Part shown: piece after piece, positions 52,060 through 63,394 of the stretch
Layout: each line of letters begins with the position of its first letter
How positions within the stretch are numbered: the first letter of the stretch is position 1
Source: Liopterus haemorrhoidalis
Taxonomy: Eukaryota > Arthropoda > Insecta > Coleoptera > Dytiscidae
Direction of reading: 5' to 3'
DNA: 64,000 nt
Assembly (NCBI GenBank): GCA_963971575.1
Contig: OZ020616.1
Span: 21,277,713-21,341,712 of the forward strand
Translations under genes and position numbers: made by a program
The notes under the pieces: generated by a model
What the model was told of the DNA's origin: nothing
The model's input: the letters and a program-made list of their open reading frames with translations, nothing else
The model's database searches: none

Positions 52060-52195
52060 GTTTTTCTGGATATTTTAGGCAAAAATCTTATTAAAATAAA
52101 GAACCTTAAAAAACGACTTGTCTAAGTCTCCAGAGCTTTCTTTTTATACCGCACAATACATTTTTAAAAACAATTATTTGTTTCAATGATACAAG
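52060..52195 (+). repeat. Repeat family A fragment
   Basis: TTTTAGGCAAAAATCTTATT and GCTTTCTTTTTATACCGCAC correspond to 8100-8220 and 34570-34690. Confidence 0.6.
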
Positions 52196-52221
52196 CGCGT
52201 ACCTTGAAAATTGGTCTAGGG

Positions 52222-53013
52222 TAGAGATGGGTCGTTCATGAATGAACCGGCTCACTGAGCCGGCTCAGTACACTGACCGAAGTGACACGGTTCACCAAAT
52301 TGAAATGAGCCGGTTCACGGCTCACTGTATAGTTTCAAGTTTCAAGGATACGATTGGTCGGGCGATGTGAGCAGTGACATGACGATGTCATGTTGAACTT
52401 CGCGAGAACTCGGCTTGTAATGTATTATCATAAAGTGTATTTTGTCATCAATTTGTAGGGCAGTTTATTTGAAACTAATAGACTTAGTCTGTATTTTCTT
52501 ACAACCATACTATATAAAAATATTAAAAATATTGCCCAAATCCCAGATGTCCGATTTATAAGGGCAACAAACATCGCCATAAACTTAACACATCTGGTTT
52601 AAAATACAGTAGCTACATAAAGTGAATTGTTTGTTTCAAAAATGTTAGATAATAGCTAAGCGACGTTCTACCTACGAACTAACGACCGACCGACCGACCT
52701 GTGTCTAGGGATCATGTTTACAGTTCATATAATGCAAGAACCGGCTCTAAGCAAAAGCCGGCTCTAAGCGACGTTCTACCTACGAACGAACGACCGACAA
52801 CTGACCGACCTGTGTCTCGGAAACATGTTTCCAGTTCATATAATGCAAGAGCCGGCTCTAAGCGACGTCCTACCTACGAAGGAACGACCGACCTGTGTCT
52901 CGGAAACATGTTTACTTAACCGGATCCCTGAGCCGGGTCAATGTACCGGCTCAACAAACTGAGCGACCTCCACTGATCCGGTTCCGCAAACTGAGCCGAA
53001 ATTCCCATCTCTA
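52222..53013. mobile_element. hAT (Buster-like) MITE, 8-bp TSD GTCTAGGG, with internal tandem repeats
   Basis: TAGAGATGGG at 52222 is mirrored by CCCATCTCTA ending at 53013. GTCTAGGG flanks both sides exactly (52214-52221, 53014-53021). The element is rich in GAGCCGG motifs at both ends. It holds three tandem units at about 52655-52915. Confidence 0.9.
52655..52915. repeat. Three tandem units of ~95-110 bp inside the MITE
   Basis: Each unit contains AAGCGACGTTCTACCTACGA, a GACCGACC run, ACCTGTGTCTCGGAAACATG and CAGTTCATATAATGCAAGA. The 72-codon frame across them is repeat-derived. Confidence 0.8.
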
Positions 53014-53247
53014 GTCTAGGGGGCGGGTCCATTTTGAAAAAATATCCGCAAAATAATACAAATTTAATATTGATATTTTACGGAGAGGGGTGGGCTTATA
53101 TATTAATTTAATTTTTATTAATAAAAAAGATGATTTTTATTTTCGATTGCTTAGTTTTTAGTTTTTGTGTTTTTAGGAAGCAGCTGTCCGTGTAACTGAG
53201 GTAAAATATTCGCATTTAATGTAAGAAATTAGTAAAAAAAAAAAAAT

Positions 53248-53505
53248 CAGCTGTGGCTACCACAGAACCGACCACCGTCATAAAGTACTTGTACCATCAT
53301 AAAATACATTCTAGCAGCAGAGTAGAAATAACTTGGACTAATATTTTGTAACAGAGATATTATTTATAATGACCATGGAAACTTACATATGTATAAGTAT
53401 GAAAAAATACTTATACATATGTAAGTAATTTTTCAAAATTTTTTCGTTTTACTAAAAAATGTGTCAAATAAAAGATATTAGTTATTGCTTTTATAGCAAC
53501 TTTAG
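53248..53505 (+). repeat. Repeat family B, copy 4, 3'-truncated
   Basis: AATCAGCTGTGGCTACCACA through TTATTTATAATGACCATGG to TTATTGCTTTTATAGCAACT. It stops before the microsatellite and carries a 20-bp hairpin absent from sister copies. Confidence 0.8.
53381..53426. repeat. Perfect 20-bp hairpin inside repeat B
   Basis: ACTTACATATGTATAAGTAT (53381-53400), loop GAAAAA, then the exact reverse complement (53407-53426). Other repeat B copies have only the left arm and loop. Confidence 0.92.
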
Positions 53506-53530
53506 GAAGGATGGTATGGGTGGAGGGAAG

Positions 53531-53566
53531 TCACTGTTCACCGTTTTCTTCTTCGTCCTCAATCGC
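53531..53566 (-). other. Possible short terminal exon (11 codons and stop)
   Basis: On the minus strand TTTTTCATTTCAG is followed by an open AIEDEEENGEQ and TGA. A good acceptor plus an acidic, high-complexity tail is suggestive of the last exon of another gene, but no partner donor is identified and the unit is tiny. Confidence 0.2.
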
Positions 53567-53571
53567 CTGAA

Positions 53572-55149
53572 ATGAAAAATTATATATTCAATGTCCCAAG
53601 GTAAAACCTTGTCATAATATAAATACACCGCACATGAAAGTTGGTAAGCATTAATAAATAGAAGTAATGGTATCTATAGCATGTGGGTAAGAATTAATTA
53701 TTATAAATAATGGTAACTTTCAACTACAATACGAGTGTAACAGTTCTTCGACGAAAAAATCGATGTTTTTAAAAAGTTTTTTGTGAATAACTCGAAAAAT
53801 ATGCATTTTATAAAAAAAACTGTAGAAAGCAAAATTGTAGCTTTTAAAAAAACAAGCAAAATCCTTTTTTTTATTATTTTTCTACGACTAATACGAACCG
53901 AGATACGGCATGTTAATGGTTAACTTTTTTTCGCCAAATGCATAATTTGAAAGATTCAAAGTCAAATAACAGGAAAAATTTGCATTTTTCGAAGAAAACT
54001 CATTGAATCCTTTTTAAAGTATTTGATTAGAACTTTCAAATAAAAAAAAAATTGTCTAGTATAAAAATTAAGCGACTTATGATCAAAATAAGGTCGGTAC
54101 CTACTTTTTTCTACGAAAAAATCAGTGAAAACAACCCACTATTTACCCCCCTAATTAAAATTGATCCTCACACTTCTGTGGTTCTCTTCATATATGTATT
54201 TTCAGTACACCCAAGAAGTTTGACCAATTTAAAATGCCTAGTTTTAGAAAAATTGGAGTTTAAAGAAAAAACGATTTTTTGCGATTTCGTATTTTTCACC
54301 CTTTTCTTCAAAATATCTCCGAAATTACTGGAGATACGAAAAAAATGATAGAGCACTAAATTGTAGCTTTTTTAATAACTTAAATTTCCCTGTGCATACA
54401 TTTTCTGTACAGTGAATATTTGGCGAGATATAGCCGTTTAAAACCTCTATTTACAAGCGAACACCACCTTATTCGAGCCTTTCAAACTCACCCCATTTAA
54501 AAACTAAGGGATCTTAAGGAATTTAATTTACACAGTCTTATAGCTCTTGAAAAGCCCTACAAAATCGTTTTTGAAAAAACTTTCTATCACTAAAAATGAA
54601 GGAGGTATGTTTAAAAAACCAATAAATTGAAACATTCGAATAGCACGGTTCGGATCGTAATAATCTACATAACCAGTATTTTCGGCAGCAATATAAGGTT
54701 TTGCAATGTTATTTTATAATTTTTGACAATAAGGAGTAGTTTTCACTTCTAAAAATAAACAGTACCCATGAGCATGATATAGCATACAATTTTCAAGTTT
54801 GGAGATTTTTTCAAACTTTGAAAAGCTGTATCTCGGAAACTATTAAGACTACCGAGCCCATTTTGGTCTTAAATTGTAGAAAATTTAATCTAGTTTAAAA
54901 ATGCATAGAATAGTGTTTGTCGAAAACGTGCTCCTTTATGGTCAAAATGGGCTAAAACCGAAAAGAGTGCGAAAATGTAGCAGTTTTTGCGAAATTCAAA
55001 AGGGTTCCGGAAGGCTGCCGAGGTCGAAAACTTGGATTTTGCATCTCAGGCATAACCCATACAAGAAAAAAAAAAAAAAAAACGAAACTAACTACCCCCA
55101 CTCGATGCAACTTATGATGTACTAGGTTACTGGACTAATACCACAACAT
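53572..55149. other. Unassigned A/T-rich repeat-like sequence
   Basis: Dense in motifs such as AAAATTGTAGC(TTTTT) (53839, 54359) and TATCTCGGAAAC (54831), which suggests internal duplication. Short open frames at 54052-54348 and 54901-55125 have no recognisable similarity. Confidence 0.3.
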
Positions 55150-55334
55150 AAATTATTTTTTCACAAATCATTCGTTATTTTTCGAAAAACTATGATCAAA
55201 AATTCCTGTTTTTATCTATATCGGTTTCCATCAATGTACATTATTGATTCTTTTTTGATTTTTAGATAAAACTCGCTGAAAATAGGGTAGGGGATAAAAG
55301 TTTTATGACACATTTCTGGCGCAATTCTCATATA
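55150..55334 (+). repeat. Repeat family A fragment, ends where repeat B begins
   Basis: TTTTTCGAAAAACTATGATC through GGTTTCCATCAATGTACATT to TTCTGGCGCAATTCTCATA corresponds to 34720-34880. It stops at AAAAAAAATCAGCTGTGGCC, the start of repeat B. Confidence 0.7.
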
Positions 55335-55870
55335 AAAAAAAATCAGCTGTGGCCACCACAGGACCAACTTTCAATTTTGTTTTCGTTTTATTAAAAAATG
55401 TCTCAAATAAAACTTTTTAGTTATTGCTTTTATAGCAACTTTTGTTAAATAATTTTTTTCGAAATATTTTTCTGTTGTTAAATATTCGCAAAAATCTTAA
55501 AATCGACACGAGTAAACTCTCATTTCTAGTCAACCGATTTTTATCAAAAGTTGATCAACTCGTGCCATTGATGTCAAAAGCTTAAATGTAAAGTTTCATA
55601 AAAATCCTTTTAGCCGAATTTGCTCTGCACGTGTAAACAGACAGACGGACGGACAGACAGACAGACAGACAAACTGACAGACGGACAGACAGACAGACAG
55701 ACAAACGGACAGACAGACAGACAGACCGACAGACATCATGCTAAAAATAGTCAAAACCTTATGAAGGGACCTCAGTGCGTGGATTATCGAAATCTCGAAA
55801 TGTCAAAATCGGTATGATCACAATACCTCCCTTATATATGTTGGCGGTCGATAAAAAACTAATGAAAATA
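55335..55870 (+). repeat. Repeat family B, copy 5, internally deleted, with GACA microsatellite
   Basis: It begins ATCAGCTGTGGCCACCACAG, lacks the following ~150 bp present in other copies, and continues to the microsatellite (55636-55735), TATGATCACAATACCTCCCT and TATATATGTTGGCGGTCG. Its intact 3' end supplies the empty-site reference for the transposon at 28019. Confidence 0.85.
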
Positions 55871-55929
55871 AATTTCATAAAAAAAAAATATTTTTATCTA
55901 ACCCGAAATAAGCCCGTTGTTCCAAATAC

Positions 55930-56045
55930 TAGCTTGGTAATATGAGGCCCGAGCCCAGCCCAGACCCGAATTAATTTAAAATTACCCGGCCCACGGGCCT
56001 AGGCCTAGGCCCGATAACTTGAGCCCGGCCCGTGCAGGGTCTAAC
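55930..56045. other. GC-rich GGCCC-repeat patch
   Basis: Repeated CCCGGCCC, GGGCCTAGGCC and GAGCCCGGCCCG motifs stand out in AT-rich DNA. This looks like the terminal region of a hAT-type element whose transposase remnant lies at 56231-56424, but no matching second terminus was found. Confidence 0.4.
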
Positions 56046-56230
56046 GAGTACGCTCCTTTGATCCATGCCTTCCCAGTGTACTGGGCTGTATGGCAGTTGC
56101 CTAACTCACCAGGGTAACCAAATATGTGTGGTTAGTTGTATGTAATGCACTACTGTATTGTTGGTTGCCTGCCGCCGCCAACTATGATTGTGTACAAGCT
56201 AGTTTTGACAAATCTTTTTTTCTCTTTTAG

Positions 56231-56424
56231 CTAAAAAAAAATTTCTAGCTGTAATCCAATATGCAAATATCTATCTCTGCGAATCTGGATTTTCCACAGT
56301 GGTTAGTGTAAAAACAAAAGCTAGAATTGCGTTGCATGTCGGAGATGTTATGCGCTTTGCCTTGTTTAAGACTGTCGCTCAGAATTCTACTTATATTAAT
56401 AAAAAGAAGCAGCAGGGTACTTGA
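56231..56424 (+). pseudogene. hAT transposase C-terminal fragment (ZBED-like)
   Basis: In frame: AVIQYANIYLCESGFSTVVS then VKTKARIALHVGDVMRFAL, the hAT dimerisation block (YLCE.GFS.... IK.K.R..L). A pyrimidine tract and TTTTAG immediately precede it, so it might have been a separate exon. It ends with TGA at 56424. The remainder of the protein is missing. Confidence 0.75.
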
Positions 56425-56680
56425 TCTGGGCCCCGTAGAAGTTTATTATTTCAATTTTTTAAATATAATAAAATAAGTTTGTTAATTTATCAATAGCCAT
56501 TAGCCATTAATAATAATTCTTCCTTATCAATCGCCTTGCCATATACAAGGGAGGTATTAGGTATTGTAGAGTAGATTCAAATAGAGAAGGATACACGACC
56601 GTTATAAAATTGCGCAAACAAAATAACGCCAATGGCGGAGACAAATAAAATATTTTCAAACCAAATGAGAAAATTAAATA

Positions 56681-57930
56681 CCAGGTCTACAAGTATGAAA
56701 TGCGGATTTTTTTCAAACTTACCGCGCAAACTCCTGTTATAGTTCAAAGTTTCAACACATATGGCATTTTGTTAAGTTATCATTAAGTGTCAAATGCGTA
56801 TAGGTTATAATTTGAAAAGTGATCATATAGTTTTGTTGTACTGTGTTAAAAATTTTGTGCCAAATAAAGAGCATTTGCGGACAGTACTACTGTTTTGTTT
56901 TCATTTGGAAAAAACTGCTGTTGAATCATACCGACTGCTTCGAGAAGCTTATGGTGAATATGTTCCATCGCAAGATACGTGTGAACGATGGTTTCGGCGT
57001 TTCAAAAGTGGTGACTTTGATCTTACAGACAAAGAACATGGAAAACCTCCAAAAAATTATGAAGATACAAAATTGGAAATATTGCTACAGGAAGCCGATA
57101 GTCAATCACAAAAACAACTAGCAGAGCAGTTAGGCGTTAGTTAACAAGCTGTTTCCAATCGCCTACGAGAGATGGGTAAGATCCAGAAAGTCGGCAATTG
57201 GAAAAACGTAAAAACACTTGTGAAATTTTGCTTGCACGATACAAAAGAAAGTCTTTTGTGCATCGTATCATTACTGGCGATGAAAAATGGATTTATTTTG
57301 AAAATCCTAAACGCAAAAAATCATGGGTGAACCCAGGCTCACCATCCACATCAACTGCAAGACCGGATCGCTTTGGCAAAAAGACAATGCTCTGTACTTG
57401 GTGGGACCAAAAGGGTATGGTCTATTATGAATTGTTAAAACCTGGTGAAACAGTTAATACCCAACGCTACCAACAACAACTGATCGAATTGAACCATTCG
57501 CTGCTCATAAAACGACCAGAATACGAAAGAAGACAGCACAAGGTAATCTTTCTTCACGATAACGCTTCATCACATAAGGCAAAAGCAGTTTGCAACACAT
57601 TGGAGGCACTCAAGTGGGAAGTGCTACCCCATGCCGCTTACTCACCAGACTTGGCCCCTTCAGATTACCACTTGTTCGCTTCGATGGGTCACGCACTTGC
57701 CGAGCAGCACTTTTGTTCATATGAAAATGTGAAAGAATGGCTAGATGAATGGTTTGCGGGGAAAGGGGAAGAGTTCTACTGGCGAGGTATTCACAAATTG
57801 CCTGAAAGATGGGAAAAATGTATAACTTCTAATGGAGCATACTTTGAATGAATAAACTTTTACTGTTCTTTTGAGTTTAATGTGTTTTATTAAAAAAAAA
57901 AAAAAATCCGCAGTTCACACTTAGACATGG
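56681..57930 (+). mobile_element. mariner element, 1250 bp, TIRs, TA target
   Basis: CCAGGTCTACAAGTATGAAA at 56681 pairs with the mirrored right end (to 57930, …TAGACATGG). Both continue into TGCGGATTTTTTT-like sequence. TA flanks both ends (56679-56680, 57931-57932). Size and structure are those of a full-length mariner. Confidence 0.9.
56794..57851 (+). pseudogene. mariner DD34D transposase, inactivated
   Basis: The N-terminal half (56794-57144) contains FVPNKEHLRTVLLFCFHLEK and the helix-turn-helix region and ends in a TAA. The next codons, QAVSNRLREMGKIQKVG, continue the family pattern. A small deletion and frame change near 57196 removes the linker that normally follows. The catalytic half (57198-57851) is open with GDEKWIYF, LHDNASSHKA and YSPDLAPSDYH, which places the three Asp residues with 34 residues between the last two. 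The usual start codon before NFVPNKEH appears lost. A stop, a deletion and the start loss make it inactive, yet the catalytic half is well kept, so decay is fairly recent. Confidence 0.88.
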
Positions 57931-59999
57931 TAATATTTTTTATTGAATTAGTTAAGGAACGATTTAAAAGCTATATTTTAAAATATAAATGAAAAAATAT
58001 AAATAAAATGCTGTTTAATATAAATATGTCAGTCATAAATGAAAGAAGGCAAATTAATTATGAACAGAAAAATAATTATGCCTCCCAGACGGGGAAAAAA
58101 ATATATATTGCAGTAAAATTAATTTTATTATTAAATTTACAAAATAATAATATATTATAATAATAATCACTTATTTATTTAGCTTATATTGCTATAAAGT
58201 TCAATACAATCATATAAAATATGTCAAAAAAGAATACAAATTTTATAATAAAAAACAAAAGCTTAAATACGATTTTTGATTGTAGATGTATTCTAATAAT
58301 ATAGGTATTTTATATAAACACGTTGGAAGCTCCTAAGTCATACAAGACTTCTACGGCTACGAATGGCTATGAGTTACAAACCTACCTAACACCCCTATTA
58401 TAAGTAAATTAGATCCATCCAGACGAAAAATGGTTTCTGCACACTTTTATTGATGTACTCAACTTTATTTGAATCTACTCTATCCATATGACAGTTACTG
58501 CTAAATAGACAAGATATTAAAAAAATATTATTATTAAAGAAGGCGTCTGTTTTTATTTTAATCAAAAAATATATATTCAATAAATAGTAATTATAAATAA
58601 CAGACATTATTTACCGTAAAGGTAACCCATAAGTTAATGGTCATAATTTTAGAAATATTGTGTTCGTCTGTTTAATTTTTCTTGTTAATTAAAAATGTGG
58701 TAAAAAATTAATGCGTATTGGTGGAGCCCGCAATTCATTTTTGTCCTGGGCCTCGCGAATGCTAGCATTCGCGAGGCGGCGGCATTCGGCGGCCCTGAAT
58801 GTTATAATGAAATTTATAATTTCTTAGTTCACCTTTTTTTGTAATTAATAAATAATAGTTATTTATGTATTAAGAGCGAAATAATATGGTTTATGGTACG
58901 AGGAACAAACTTAAAATGCACAGAGTGCCATATCTATTTCACCCGTAATATATACAATGCTTATTGCACACAATGTTTTTGCATAAACAGGCAGAAATAG
59001 GTATAATTTTTTTTTCTACTATCAAACTACAAGATATCACTTATGATACATTTATTAGTTAATTAATTTAGTTCGTTCCATTATTTGTTTATTCATTACG
59101 ATACAATCATCTAGGTGATAATATGGTGATGAATTCATAGTGTACGGGCATGACGTGACAGGCGAACAAAAGCAAGTGTCGTCATGATAACCTCAAAAAT
59201 CAGTTATAATTGAAATAACTAATTTGCCAGAAAAACATCACGTATTTTGATTTATTAAATAATAATGGGTAGTAGTGAAAATTAAATAGAATTAACTACC
59301 CTGATATTGTGGCAGCTGCTTCTACGAGGTTTGTAAATTAAGTAATCGAACTGGTAACATAGCGTTTTATCTGGCAACATTTGGGACGCGGGACGTAGAG
59401 GGGCGGCAGGTGAACATGCGATACGTCTTCAGTACGAGTTTGAACTCGCTAGAGCAATTTTGTTGTCCGTAGAGTATTTTCGTGAAACAGTTTTTTCTAC
59501 TGCGTTCTAAAAATGAGCGATATGATCAATTTATCATGAATAATTTGAGTTACTCGGACCATAAAAATGTGAAGGGGGTTATCTTATCTATTATTTGATT
59601 TTTTAGATTATCTTATCTTTCCTAGATAATTATTTTTTTAATTATCTTTATCTTTGTTTAGATCACAAAAAGGTGGTATTATCTTATCTTTAACTAGATA
59701 ACATTTTAAGTTATCTATGCTCAACACTGCTAATTGATGCATACATGAAATTAAGAAAGGATGGGAAGTGGATATTGGGTTTGCTCTCAGGGGATGTGAG
59801 AGGGTAAAAGCATAAGAACCCCTGCTCTACTTGTAGGCAGGAGGAGTAAGGAGGAGTTCAGAACACTTAATTACTTATTATATGATGTCTTACCATTTCC
59901 TTCAGAGAAGTTGAGCAGATCGACTTGTAACGAATTTTATTTACCACTACAGATGTGTGGTTAGCCTAAAACAGTATCGGAATGAATAGTGTTCGAAAA
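57931..59999. other. No gene seen; palindrome and GATA-rich patch
   Basis: Mostly AT-rich sequence. It contains the perfect palindrome at 58750-58777 and a patch (59575-59725) with many TTATCT motifs that ends GCTCAACACTG, like a hAT terminus. A short initiating frame near 59513 stops within a few codons. Confidence 0.4.
58750..58777. repeat. Perfect 28-bp palindrome without spacer
   Basis: GCCTCGCGAATGC joined directly to its reverse complement around a central TA. CpG-rich within AT-rich DNA. Confidence 0.92.
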
Positions 60000-61080
60000 T
60001 AATTTTTTTTAAATGTGTAGTATTTATTTTAACACATTATTGGGTTCTGTTGATATATAGTTCGTCAAAGAAGTCAACAAAAAGCTATAATCGCATCAAA
60101 AACAAAAAAATTTAAAAATGAATTTCATCCGTTGTTCTAAGTACTAAGAGCCTTAATTAAATCTCGACAGTAAATAAACAAATACATTTATTTAATTATA
60201 CAAAAAAAAAAAAAAAAATCGATATCTTTCGGAAACGAAATACATATTATCAAAAAAACCCGTTTTTTTCATATTTTTAAATCAGGTTTTCTGGGAAATA
60301 GAGTGGAGGAAAAATTATATTTGACATATTTTTGGCGAGTCACGTGAAAAATATATTTTTTTAAATATAATTTTGTTCATGCGAATTGGATTACGTGCAA
60401 TTCGTAAAAACATAACAAACACGTAAAAAAATCAGAGAATTTTTTTTCAGATTTTCAATCAACGCCTCGAGAGTCAGTGTGGAGTGGAAAAGCATTTTGA
60501 CAAATTTTTTTGGTAAAAATCGTCCAAATTTAATACCAAGTTTAATAAAATAATAATTTTCGTTCTTTAATCAAGGCAGAATTTTGAAAATCCTTTATTT
60601 GCTGCCCCGCATTAAATAAATAAAACAATTCTAATAATAAATTTACGTATAAGATATTCGATGATTTTCGAAAAAATAATCTGATAAAAACTTTCCAGTG
60701 TCCTATTCCAGTTCACATCAATGTGTAATTATCTGTATTTTTTTTTTCTGCATGTATATAAATCAGCCATTCTGGGAAATAGACTGGAGAAAAAATTATA
60801 TTTCACATATTTTTGGCGAAAATAACATAAAAAAATATATTTTTTTAAAATCATTGCAATCGACCTTACTCAAAGTTTAAAAATATATATTTATTTCGAA
60901 CTAGTTTATTTTCTATATATCGGACAAATAGCATATGCATATCAAATTTCAATTCTGTAGGTCCATTTGGCCACAATGGACCTACAGAATACGTAGATAC
61001 ATAGGTGACAGTATAGGATTTTTTGGTTTTACCTACGAAGCCCTAAAAAATAGATAAATACTAAAATTGTATTTTGATAT
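60000..61080 (+). repeat. Repeat family A, long copy with internal duplication
   Basis: It starts with TGTAGTATTTATTTTAACAC as at 8240. It includes two copies of the TTCTGGGAAATAGASTGGAG module (60289, 60771) and ends CCTACGAAGCCCTAAAAA at about 61049. The GACA microsatellite of other copies is missing, replaced by a 16-bp hairpin region. Confidence 0.7.
60952..60990. repeat. Perfect 16-bp hairpin inside repeat A
   Basis: ATTCTGTAGGTCCATT (60952-60967), loop TGGCCAC, then the exact reverse complement (60975-60990). In other repeat A copies the corresponding sequence runs on into GTTACAATTTCTACCG. Confidence 0.9.
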
Positions 61081-61779
61081 TAGGTGTGCCAGAAAGTTTC
61101 TAATAATATAACATTCAAATTAAACAATATAAAGGTATAAAATCTTTGATGGGCTTTACCTTGTCATTAAAAAGTCAAGTCAGTTTTTTTTTTTTTGTAA
61201 TAGCTATAAATTTTTTTCCCATTTATCAGGGATTAAAAATCCCTTTTTTATAAGTCCTTTTGTTTTGACAAAAATAGTTTTCAAGTTTTGTTTTCATGAG
61301 GTATAAGTATAAGATTTTTATTCCTTAAAACAGGGGTACGCAAACTAGGGGGCGCGTCCCTATTCGGGGGCACTGGAAGCCCAAAATGTTATAGGGCAAT
61401 TTTTAGAATTCATCCATTGCATCGAAAATCTATCAAACCGTTTCTTAATTTATCGATTTTATTAATCGAAGCATTTCTAAAGTCACCGATATAAAATCCG
61501 ATTCACAATGGCTTCTTTCGGATGAAAAGACTGATAAACTGATTGAAGCAAGACCAACTCTATCAAGAGATATAGTTGGCCGTATAACTTAATCTACGTT
61601 TTTAAATGAAATTTATACCGCAATTTCTCAATGATGAACGAGTAATCTTTAAATGTTTCTGGAAATCATTATCTAAATATTTATCCACTAGTGCCACATA
61701 ATTGATAAATTGGTAATCTATTGCAATTTATAACCTAACCACAGAAGTTATAAAAGCCAAAGAATCCAACCATAGTAGT

Positions 61780-62836
61780 GCAGGTGTGTTTATTGACCTA
61801 ACAAAGGCATTCGAGTGTGTTGATCACAAAATACTTATATCGAAACTGCAGTACTATGGCATCAGAGGACCAGCGTTACAGCTTATAAAATCCTATTTAG
61901 CCCAGCGATATCAAGTTGTATATCAGACAAGGTCTTCAAGCACAAAAAAGAAGCAGTGCTTTTCTCGGCTCATTGTTCTTCCTGATATACATAAACGATC
62001 TTCCAGTCAATGCCACTTTACTGGTTCAGGCTAACAACGTTGATGAACTAGAAATAAATAAACAAATAACAATGTCAACAGCTAACGAATGGTTTGCCTC
62101 AAACTATCTCACCTTAAATTCGATAAAAACATCTACCCTATCGTTCTTTGGGCAGTTAGCTAAAGAAGGAAATAGTGTGAAATTCTTAGGAGTCACCATA
62201 GCTGATAATCTAGCATGGAGCGCACAAGTACAACAAGTTGGCACAAAATTAGCAAAAAATGTTTTTGCTATAAAGAAAATCGCACAGCTTGCGGATGTTA
62301 GGACCACCCGACGAATATATATCGTTATATATAGTTATTCCATTTCCGAATGTGCCAAGGCATAACTGAGTGGGGCAGTTCTCCTAAAATTGAGCAGATG
62401 TTCTTACTTCAAAAGAGGGCTATTCGGGCCATTGTAAGTAAGTCGCGTTGTGCTCACTGTAGGCCTATTTTTAAGGAACTGAAAATATTAACTATTTATT
62501 CTTGTTTCATTTATTTCTCAGTCATCTGGACAAACAAAAATAAAACACAATTTGCCACACAAAGCAATATTCATAATTGTCCAACTAGATCGAACCACCA
62601 AATCAGTAATAAAATCGACAATAAAAACAAACAAATCAAAAAATGTTGTAAATCTTCGGTCTGATTTATATAATATAGTACCCAAATCATGGACTGATCT
62701 TATGCATGGCAAATTTATAAATATGTTTAAAAATTTTCTTATAGAATTGTGTCCGTATTCCATAGATGATTACATTAAATGTAACTTCATAATGTTTAAA
62801 CCAGATGTTTTAAAAAACAATACTGTGTACACCTAA
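61780..62836 (+). pseudogene. Jockey-like LINE reverse transcriptase, central and C-terminal part
   Basis: FIDLTKAFECVDHKILISKL opens the RT palm. After a frameshift near 61925, GSLFFLIYINDLPVN follows, but the catalytic YADD is lost (LVQANNVDE). The thumb continues with FLGVTIADNLAWSAQVQQVG. A frameshift near 62345 leads to QMFLLQKRAIRAIVSKSRCA, and another near 62520 to WTDLMHGKFINMFKNFL at the C-terminus. At least three indels and the missing catalytic Asp pair show it is dead. Endonuclease and gag parts are absent. Confidence 0.85.
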
Positions 62837-62960
62837 ATTGTAATTAATATAATTGGAGTAACTCCAAACTCATGTGTGACGTTTCCTAAATGTATATTTT
62901 TAGTATGGAATAAAGAGATTATTATTATATATTATTATTATTATTATTGTCACGCATTAA
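62837..62960 (+). repeat. LINE 3' tail with (TTA)n microsatellite
   Basis: After the RT stop, GGAATAAAGAGATTATTATT and a TTA run (62918-62948) form the usual short 3' UTR of jockey/CR1-like elements. This marks the end of the inserted LINE. Confidence 0.75.
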
Positions 62961-63215
62961 TAAAATTATTTATCTGAATTGCTTAGTTCATTAGAATCAG
63001 ACGAAGAGGAAGATAATGTTTTGTAGTGTCAGCAAAATTTATGGTTAAATAAATACTAAACAAATCAAACGAACAAATCATATCACATCGGTTCCATCGA
63101 TTACGTCACTGATTGAATAAATCAATTAATTTGTTGATAAATTCTGGAACTTGCCAATAGCCTGACCATGCATCGAACAAAAGCGGGGTGCAGCATGAAA
63201 AGTTTGCGGACTCTG

Positions 63216-63394
63216 CTTTAAAAAAGTGTACCAAGGGGAGAATAAGGGAAAATACGATGTCGCAATATCTGGTGTGAAAGAGGGTGACGTGAAGTTTTTT
63301 TAGATGTATGAAATCGTGCGTTGTCATTTTGCAGTATGACTCTACTTCTGTTTACCAATCTTGGTCTTTTTCGATTCAATTCTGCTTCAAGCAA
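63216..63394. other. Flank between hAT element and next LINE fragment
   Basis: No coding sequence recognised. Confidence 0.3.

Larger units (their letters stand above)
61331..63215. mobile_element. hAT element carrying a LINE fragment, near-perfect TSD (CCTTAAAA / CTTTAAAA)
   Basis: CAGGGGTACGCAAACTAGGG at 61331 pairs with AGTTTGCGGACTCTG ending at 63215. The flanking octamers (61323-61330, 63216-63223) agree at seven of eight positions. The central TA fits Buster-like targets. A LINE remnant lies inside (61780-62960). No hAT transposase remains. Confidence 0.7.
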
